From NCBI RefSeq assembly GCF_954871325.1, contig NC_088776.1:25468508-25532507 (forward strand): a stretch of DNA of 64,000 nucleotides. Direction: 5' to 3'. Shown in pieces: positions 56,938-64,000 of this stretch. The DNA is from Gordionus sp. m RMFG-2023. Taxonomy: Eukaryota; Nematomorpha; Gordioida; Chordodea; Parachordodidae. Made by a program: the position numbers and the translations under genes. The stretch's first letter is position 1, and the number at the start of each line of letters is the position of its first letter. Under the pieces are notes generated by a model that was given only the letters and a program-made list of their open reading frames with translations, made no database searches and had not been told where the DNA came from.

Positions 56938-57435
56938 AAGTTGAAGCTAAATATTTGATCACACCTATTTTCAAGTCTATTTAAAGATAAAATTATATTA
57001 AAATCTTTCCATTGGACTCCTATTTCATTTATTTTTATTTAAAATATTATCTTAAATATTAATGTACTTTTTTTAACTAACGAAAAATGGTTAAGTTATG
57101 TTACACACACAAATCAGGTTACAAAACTCTTCGTTACATTTTCAAGATAAAAGTAGCACAAGAGAGTTATGTAATGTAATGTTATCTACACCGTAAAGCG
57201 ATTTATAAATTTTTTGCCCAACCCTGGGGAATGGAGTAAAATGCTATAATTTCCAATTAAGGCCTACATTACCATCGATAATAAATTCTGATTTTGTAAT
57301 CATAAACATAAAAATTTTGTCACAAAATAGCAAAATATTTACCATCCTACCCCGGCGCCTTATATCTTTTTATAGAGGTTAAAAGCTCATTTGCATTATC
57401 AAATCGAAGATGTTTATATTCCGATTCATAATTTC
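56938..57435. other. 3' flank of the RASL10-like gene
   Basis: AT-rich, no repeat border or second gene recognised. It would hold the 3' untranslated region of the minus-strand GTPase gene. Confidence 0.4.
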
Positions 57436-59316
57436 TTAATATAAAAATTTATACAATTTTTCTCTAATATTGTCTATAAAAATTATATTGAATGTTAAAA
57501 AGTTCAATGTACCTATATTAGCGACAGTTGGAGAGAGAGCGTTAGGGAGAGATGGAGTGGTTAACAATAAGATATCAGTTGGATCGGTGGCAATATCAGG
57601 TGCCCCGGCTGCTCCAACTTTAATCACAGATTTCAATATTTCAGCAAAGATGGCCGAAATTTGCCAGTCTTTCTTAGCTGAACATTGTTCAACATAAGAA
57701 TATTTCCATGTTTTCCTAACTAAATGTGCAACCGCTTTTCTGGCAGCTTTACGCTGTTTGGTGATGTTGGCTGAATGACCAAAATTCCCGATTGTATATT
57801 GATCCAAATAGTCCTTTTGAATCATATTTGAAACTTCGTCATGTTTGTCCTTCGACCTTTGAAGGTCTAAAACAGGTTTGACTAAAGGTACCACATAGAA
57901 ATGTTTTAAAGGTGTCAAAATGGCTGTAGGAACATCTTGGCCTCTTTCATGATCAAATTGAAAATCCTGTTTTTTATAAGTGGGAGAACCTTGAGACTGT
58001 GTTTTTGAGATATCCTCAGTGAGCAAATCAGTTTTATTTGCCACTATAACTATGGCAAATTTGTTGCAATGATATTTGGAAGAATGAGATGTTATAGAGA
58101 AATTTCGATTTACTTGCACATGATTTGAATTTGCATTATTATTCTGAGTGTTGACGTTTCCTAAATTCAAAATATTGGAAAACTTTTTGGAAGAAAATGA
58201 CAAATTGTTATCATTTAGATTTAAGTTTGAAGAGAATAGGGTTAATGCATTACTTTTTGCGTTAGATTTATAATTTAAACAATTGTTATTAGATTTTGGA
58301 ATGAGAATATTATAACTTTCGGAACAAGGCTTCGCTAAATTTTTTATATCGTCAATATTAAATGTTGCTTCATTATTTATACCTTCAATATTATCATGCA
58401 GCACATTTATGGATGGTGAATATATAGGCGACAACGTATTATTTCTGGGAGGTATTTCGTTAACTTTATCAGCATTTTGTTGTTTGTTTCTTTTTATACG
58501 AGTTAACTTCTTATGACTTAAATTTGTTTTATCGTTTTCCACTTGAATATCCTTTAAATTAAGTAACTCGAAAGATTTTTTATATGGTTTTATTGACTTC
58601 GATTTTTTTCCGATTAAAATATTATTTTTCAAGTGATGATCATTAAAAAACCATTTTCTAGAACTTTTTAAACCTGAGGATTTCAGAGAACTATTAGAAT
58701 ATTCCAGAGCTTTTTGATGACTATTTATATCTTCAGGAAGGGTAAAAGAATGACTGCAAGTGGTTCCTGATGAATTTAAAATATTTGGCACCAGAAAGGA
58801 GGACGAAGATACTCTATTTATGTCCATTCCAGCATATTTAGGCGCAGTGTGTGAAGTTTTGAGAACGTCTTTGAAACACTTACTATTATTGGGTTTATAA
58901 GTGAGGGTTAGATTTTGAGCTAGATTGTTAAGTTCCCGATGATCGCCCAATTGATTGAATGATTTTCCCAAATTTGCTCGTACACGGACTATTTTGTCCC
59001 TTACAGATCTGATATATCTAAAGGTATCTAAGGAGTTAATATCAAAGACCATGAGATAGGCGTCAGCAGTCAATAGACCGTAGTGCCGGTAATGTGTCCA
59101 TTCATCCAAAGAATCACTGGGAAAATTGGGAATGGAGGGTAGGTCGTTTATGCGCAAGTGGTAAGCCCTATCATTGACTATCATTGTAACGTAATAAGTC
59201 TCTTTGCAAAGAGTTGGTTTGTAGACCCCTGTAAATTCCCCTGACGTAAACCTTTCGACCAACGCACTTTTTCCTACACCCGGAGCTCCTAAGAGTACTA
59301 TCTTTATCAGGTTCAT
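57436..59316 (-). CDS. RASL10: RASL10-like small GTPase with a large insert
   Basis: The 626 residues are a Ras-superfamily GTPase split by an insert. G1 GAPGVGKS is at 10-17 and the switch I threonine at 35. In place of DxxG stands NDLPSIPNFP, matching the RASL10 variant (human DFPPISAFP by memory), so the usual catalytic glutamine is absent. WTHYRHYGLLTADAYLMVFD and IRSVRDKI follow. Then about 300 serine- and asparagine-rich residues (roughly 115-415) intervene before G4 VIVANKTDLL, HLVRKTWKYSYVEQ and G5 CSAKKDW, IFAEILKSV. Human RASL10 proteins are about 200 residues. The C-terminus shows no CAAX box. A 39-nt in-frame GT-AG segment near the end (GTACATTGAAC... to TTTTTATAG) may be an intron. 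Role: signalling switch, partners unknown. Confidence 0.87.
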   Translation of the reverse strand: MNLIKIVLLGAPGVGKSALVERFTSGEFTGVYKPTLCKETYYVTMIVNDRAYHLRINDLPSIPNFPSDSLDEWTHYRHYGLLTADAYLMVFDINSLDTFRYIRSVRDKIVRVRANLGKSFNQLGDHRELNNLAQNLTLTYKPNNSKCFKDVLKTSHTAPKYAGMDINRVSSSSFLVPNILNSSGTTCSHSFTLPEDINSHQKALEYSNSSLKSSGLKSSRKWFFNDHHLKNNILIGKKSKSIKPYKKSFELLNLKDIQVENDKTNLSHKKLTRIKRNKQQNADKVNEIPPRNNTLSPIYSPSINVLHDNIEGINNEATFNIDDIKNLAKPCSESYNILIPKSNNNCLNYKSNAKSNALTLFSSNLNLNDNNLSFSSKKFSNILNLGNVNTQNNNANSNHVQVNRNFSITSHSSKYHCNKFAIVIVANKTDLLTEDISKTQSQGSPTYKKQDFQFDHERGQDVPTAILTPLKHFYVVPLVKPVLDLQRSKDKHDEVSNMIQKDYLDQYTIGNFGHSANITKQRKAARKAVAHLVRKTWKYSYVEQCSAKKDWQISAIFAEILKSVIKVGAAGAPDIATDPTDILLLTTPSLPNALSPTVANIGTLNFLTFNIIFIDNIREKLYKFLY

Positions 59317-61467
59317 GAAATTTATAGCCTATAAATTTAATTTTTCAATTATTTTGATCCTTTTTTATAATATTTTTTTCCGATTAATTTTCTCTTATTT
59401 TTATTTAGAAAATAAAAATTAACTAAATTAAATGATAAATATTTAAGTATCTTAGTTAATGGATTATTCTCGAGAATAAAAGAATATATATACTCTAGAT
59501 ATAATGTTTTAAATCAACTTCCTTATTTTATTTTGGATCTAATAAAAATCATATAATACAATTTGATAATAACGATTAAAGGAGAAAATTGGAGTGCTTT
59601 TATAAAATTAAAAGTTTCAAGGGTAATTATAAAAAGCTCAAATTTCATAATATTATTATTATTATAACCAATGTTAATTTGATGCAATAATATTGTCGTT
59701 ATTAATTAATATAAGATTAAAAAAAGGATTAATTTATAAAACTTAAATTTTTTGTATTCTACTAGAGTTAAATTAAAAATGATTTCAACATTCATATAAC
59801 AAAAAGGAGAATATAGTTGCGACGACTTTTATAAATTGTTAAATAAATTGTAAAAATAACAATTGAGACTAATTTTGCTAATATTCGCAAATAAGCATCA
59901 ATGATAATCAATATCCTACTACCCTTTTCGAGTAAAACTTCCAATCATCAGGGGTTTAATAACTTAGAGTTTTAAAATAATCCACTAATATCAGAATGTT
60001 CAAACTCAGGCGGGTGTGAGTATTAGGCGAAATTTTCCAGCTTCAAATGACAATTAAAAATTATATAAATACTAAACTTTTTTAGAAAAAATAAATAAAC
60101 GTCTTTCAATATTAGTGGGTAACTTAGGTAATTTTGTAATATAAAAATAATAAAATTTGTTTTATCGAATAAAAAGTGGTTTTTCAAAAAAGAATTTATA
60201 GAATTACATACCTAATAACTTGTGTTACATAGACATTAATATGATGTGAATATTTATAAAATCATTTTAAATGGATCTATAAAAGATTTAATTAAGTTTC
60301 ACAACGAAAAATTTAAAGAATTTTTTAATAATAAAAATAAATTTTATATTTTATTTTAAAAATCGATAAAAATAAATAATGTTTTAATAATAAATATAAT
60401 ATATATTTATAATAATTTTTGTCACAAGTTTTATTTGCCGCGCATTGATCCTAGACATCGGCGAAGATTATAAGAAAAATCATCAAGTCGGCCCCTTAAA
60501 AATAAAACTAATCTTATTATGGCTTGAAAAATAATGGAAATGATCATTTTTATAGATTGAGGTATATAAAGAATTACTTTTTAAAAAGTGAGGAAATATC
60601 GGGGGAAAAATGTAGAAGCCTTGCTGGTAGATGGAAAACGGAAAAAAAGGTGTAACAAGAATATTTAGATTAAGACCTCGATACAAATATTACATTCGAT
60701 TAGACATAATAAAATGAAGGAAAATATCGTCGTGATAGAATGAAACTTAAATAAATAAATCTATGGACCACCGCCCCATTCCACTTCCTTTTTTTTGCCT
60801 GCCAAGTGACCAAATTTAACAATTATCGGCAAGGAGTGAGAGAATTCAATTTCGCTATTATTGTATAGTAATTATTAAAAATAACATGTATACTCTCAAA
60901 ACAACATATATAAAAAGTATATTACATTAAAAACCCATATAAAAACTAATAAGACGGAAAAAATGAATTTAAACTAAAAGAAAACCATCAATGAGATAGT
61001 TGCCTTGGAATGCAACTATTTGAGTTGATCAAAAATTTGAAAAGAGGATCCACGATCCTCATTTGGCCTCAGAACATGTAGGTAAAAATGGCTATTGGCA
61101 AAATAAAAATCTTAGTACTTTTGATTTTTAACCTTTTGACTTTCTGTTATAATAGGGTTAATGTTTGGGTTAAAAGACACAGATGAAATCCCAAATAAAA
61201 GGGTTTCCTCTAAACGAAGGGATATTTGTAAGGTCATCTGGTCTTTTGTTACAGGACAGGGATAAGTAAATGGGTTCCATTTGGATATTTAGCAAAACTA
61301 TTTATTCGACTGTATAATTAATTTCTCTGTGACGACTGAATTACCCTTTAGAATACAAACAAACAAGATAAAGAGAATAACCAATTTGACGAATCTTGTG
61401 ATAAATCAGAATTGCAGAGATTTTCAAATAATGACAAGTGCTAGGTGAATATTGTATGGCTAGTGTT
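59317..61467. other. 5' flank of the RASL10-like gene and spacer
   Basis: Mostly AT-rich, with no repeat borders recognised. A possible two-exon coding segment at 61024-61265 is listed separately. Promoter elements of the GTPase gene cannot be told apart from background. Confidence 0.35.
61024..61265 (+). CDS. Candidate two-exon coding segment, unrecognised
   Basis: A first frame (61024-61081) reads DQKFEKRIHDPHLASEHV and ends at a GTAAAA donor in phase 1. After a 74-nt intron ending TTATAATAG, a second frame (61156-61265) supplies the matching two bases and reads LMFGLKDTDEIPNKRVSSKR, DICKVIWSFVTGQG, then TAA. The phase match and residue composition support a gene end. No domain is recognised, and no upstream exons are placed. 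Confidence 0.3.
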
Positions 61468-63068
61468 CAGGCGCGTACGCAGGAATTTGGTCTGGGGGGG
61501 GATAATAAATTTTTTTAAGAAATATTATTGTTTTTTAAAATATCAAGCATAAATTTATTAGGACTAATAACTATTTCTAATACACAATTTTAAATTTATG
61601 TGAATTATAAAAAAATTATATGTAAAGAATCACTTAAATGACCCAAAATAGAAATTTGATTTTTTTGAGCCTTTACACAAAAAATTTCTTAGGAATAATT
61701 GCATTTTGTATGTTATATATTTAAAATGTAAAATCCAATCTTCGTTGTGATTGAGCTAATTTTTCAATTATCTCATCCTTGCTTGTCGTCAAATGCCTAT
61801 GAATATTCAAACCTTTCCATCTACTTTCAGATGTTGTACTTCTTGGTATGTTTTTCAGAGACCTGTAGGCCCGGCCCCCGGCTGGGGAGTATTTTAATTT
61901 TTTAAATATACCCGGGCTGGGCCCGAAATTTAAAAAAAAACACCCAAGCCGGGCCTGAATTATTTTAAAAAAACACCCAATCCGGGCTGTATTTTTTAAA
62001 ACAGCCTATATTTGAAATCGTTATTATTAGCTATAATCAAAAATAAATAAAATTTATTTTAAAAAAATCCGAGCCGGGCCTGAAAATTTTTAAAAAAAAA
62101 CCCAGGCCAGGCCGTAAAAAATTTTTAAAAAAAATCCGGACCGTGCCCTGCAAATGGTACTTCTGCAGGCCTCTGTTATTCTTCTTAAAAAAGAGAATGT
62201 TCTCTCATTAGTTTACTAATGGGAAGAGTTTGTAAACCCTTTTAATACATTGGGAATTTAATCTAAATGTGTTTGAAATAATGCAGAGCATCCATAGCAT
62301 TTTGGGACTATATCAACCATAGTTAATCTTATAAACATAGTTATTCAGCTAGTAAGGCATCATAAGATACTTTAACAACTTCATAATAAAAATCTAACAA
62401 ATATTTTTTTTCCATCACCATCTGAAAAAGGTTGGGAAGACTTTTGTGGAATTAATATTTGCAGATTTGTAAGTGCTGCATGATGAATTAAAAATTCATT
62501 TATTTGGGTTATAAATGTATCTGTATTTAAGATATACTCTTCTACTGATCCTATATTAATGTTTTAACGATGAGCTTGCCTTGCTATAAGTCGTGGGAGA
62601 CAAATATTAAACACGTATAGCTCTGCTTTTGACTCAACAATAAAATATGAAATTCTTCATCAACTTTAGCCCTAATTTCCTTGAGTTCTGATAAAATGCT
62701 CTCCGCTATTCTCATCTTCTTAATCAAGTCAATGTCATGTTTTTGAAAAGTAATACATAATATAGTTGTATAATTCAATAATACATTCTAATGAGAAATA
62801 AAATTTAGAATAAGTATTGAATCCAATAATTTTCTTGCTTCTGAGGAAATATTTCTTTCAGGTCATTGTGATATTTCAGTAATAGAATTAATAATCGGCT
62901 CTTCTAACTCAAATATATATATGAGATAGGAATAAATATTAACAAATATAAATTAATATAAACAATAATATTTTTGAAAAATATATCCGGCATCTGCATT
63001 TTTTGGCTTTGGGGGGGGGGATTTGTCCCCCTGCCCCCCCCCCCCCCACCCCACTGCATACGCCAATG
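61468..63068 (-). mobile_element. hAT transposon, ZMYM1-type, decayed, with nested MITE
   Basis: The ends CAGGCGCGTACGC and GCATACGCCAATG, each next to a long G or C run, are imperfect inverted repeats. The flanking 8-mers CTAGTGTT and ATAGTGTT differ at one position. Minus-strand transposase words are ESILSELKEIRAKVDEEFHI, ICLPRLIARQAHR, GSVEEYI, ERTFSFLR and, beyond a MITE, PRSTTSESRWKGLNIHRHLT and DEIIEKLAQSQRRLDF. This is the C-terminal half of a ZMYM1-like hAT transposase. Stops and the MITE make it inactive. Confidence 0.82.
61856..62175. mobile_element. hAT MITE inside the ZMYM1-type hAT
   Basis: The ends CAGAGACCTGTAGG and CTGCAGGCCTCTG are inverted repeats related to those at 880 and 14693. 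CCCGGGCTGGGCC and CCGAGCCGGGCCTG words recur inside. It interrupts the transposase between ERTFSFLR and the following RSTTSES. Flanking 8-mers agree at about five positions. Confidence 0.75.
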
Positions 63069-63464
63069 ATAGTGTTAATTTAAAAATATGATATGTATAT
63101 ATATTATTTATATATTATGGAACCTATTTCTACGGCTCTTTCGATTTTAGAATATTTGGGGTATCTACTCCCACGCTAACTATTTATAATATTAAAACTT
63201 AAAAAAATTGCTTTAAATAATTTCAAGTTTTGTAAGCCACTTATTAATGCAATCCTGCAAGACATAGATAAAAGGTATACAATTGAAATATTGTTTACAA
63301 TTTATATTTCGATTATTTTAATTTTCAATAAATTCGAACACATCTATAAGGATGAATATATACTATCAGCAATAATTCACCCACTATTTAAATTATAGCC
63401 CTGGATAAAATTATAGGTTAACGAAGGTCGAAAGCTTGAACTTATTTCCATTTGAGAAAATATC
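63069..63464. other. AT-rich spacer
   Basis: No gene or repeat border recognised. It may already belong to the hAT copy whose transposase end starts at 63465. Confidence 0.3.
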
Positions 63465-64000
63465 TTGACCAAGAAAAAGCAGACTTTGATTCCTTTAAAA
63501 AACAACACACATACCAATTTATTTTCTGATAAATATTTAAAAAATTTTGATGAGGATCGGAAAGCCTTTTTTCAAAATAAGGATTATTCTTTAATATTTA
63601 ATAAATTCCCCCAATTAAAATTTTTGTTTATTAAATATAATACAACCCTCCCATCCTCTACACCAGTTGATGAGTGTTTATCACGGCAAAAGATGTGTTG
63701 AGCACTTTCTTGTTTATCTGATCAAAATTTTGAAAAGCAATTGTTAAAAATTAATAAAATTATTAAAATATCTTTTCTTATAATATATTATTTTTATATA
63801 ATTTTATTTATATTATATATAGGAAAATAAAGATCTCATCATATAATATAACATTTTTGTATTTTATTTATATTATATATAGGAAATCTTTATATATAAT
63901 ATTTCATTTTTCAAGTAATGCTTTTTCTCCCAAGGTAACGAGTAACGGTAATGTGCTCCTTTTTTAACGTATAACTCGTTTATTTTTTGAAGTAACGTTT
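63465..64000 (+). mobile_element. hAT transposase C-terminus, element runs off the window
   Basis: The frame from 63465 reads FPQLKFLFIKYNTTLPSSTP followed by VDECLSRQK and, after a stop, LSDQNFEKQLLKINK. This is the hAT dimerisation region, where the family has LPSSAPVERLFS. Downstream, a 26-bp unit ATTTTATTTATATTATATATAGG is present twice (63795-63885), and GGTAACGAGTAACGGTAATG near 63935 looks like a subterminal repeat also found near 45656. The terminus lies beyond the window. Confidence 0.6.

Noticed and set aside
57470-57697. Plus-strand frame of 75 residues
   Set aside because: Antisense shadow of the RASL10-like GTPase C-terminal region.
60483-60686. A 67-residue minus-strand frame (phenylalanine- and serine-rich)
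   Set aside because: Low-complexity AT-rich translation with no splice context or family resemblance.

Overview
The window is nuclear DNA of an AT-rich invertebrate animal. It holds three convincing host genes: a TTF2/lodestar-type SNF2 ATPase, a low-molecular-weight protein tyrosine phosphatase (LMW-PTP) and a RASL10-type small GTPase. They lie in a sea of transposons: hAT elements and their MITEs, Ty3/Gypsy LTR elements, an RTE-type LINE, a tRNA-derived SINE, a foldback element and a long-TIR DNA transposon. The repeat families look arthropod- or cnidarian-like, but I cannot name a species. Host introns, where they can be read, are extremely short (37-46 nt in the phosphatase gene), and one hAT transposase remnant carries a 42-nt intron of the same kind.

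Layout. 1-3297: MITEs, a LINE endonuclease scrap and unassigned open frames. 3298-17457 (+): TTF2-like gene. A coiled-coil exon at 3298-3503 and the ATPase exon at 15304-17457 match in phase and flank an 11.8-kb intron filled with nested hATs, MITEs and a fossil Ty3 element. 18998-20980: a MITE inside a MITE, then a 250-bp tandem duplication. 20991-21770: exon-like open frames, unrecognised. 22149-26238: a 4.1-kb DNA transposon with about 0.57-kb terminal inverted repeats, a decayed transposase of an uncharacterised animal family, and a SINE. 26743-27296 (-): LMW-PTP in at least five exons. 28600-31750: hAT scraps and MITEs. 31751-35492: Ty3 fossil with paired LTRs. 35981-39350: two hAT elements. 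39351-45640: foldback element with 280-bp modules in its arms, split by a full-length RTE LINE, which is itself split by a hAT MITE. 45954-47067: MITEs. 49553-54902: a TIR element with a minisatellite, split by a Ty3 element with nearly identical LTRs. 55172-56929: hAT with half a transposase. 57436-59316 (-): RASL10-like GTPase. 61468-63068: ZMYM1-type hAT with a MITE inside. 63465-64000: end of another hAT.

The host genes are not an operon and show no shared pathway. The main lesson is the layered insertion history. Many borders are fixed by target-site duplications, and the LINE border is confirmed by an empty-site copy in the opposite foldback arm. Points most worth following are the long-TIR element with its orphan transposase family, the foldback modules, the tRNA-like 5' head of the LINE, the tiny introns, and the RASL10 protein with a roughly 300-residue insert.
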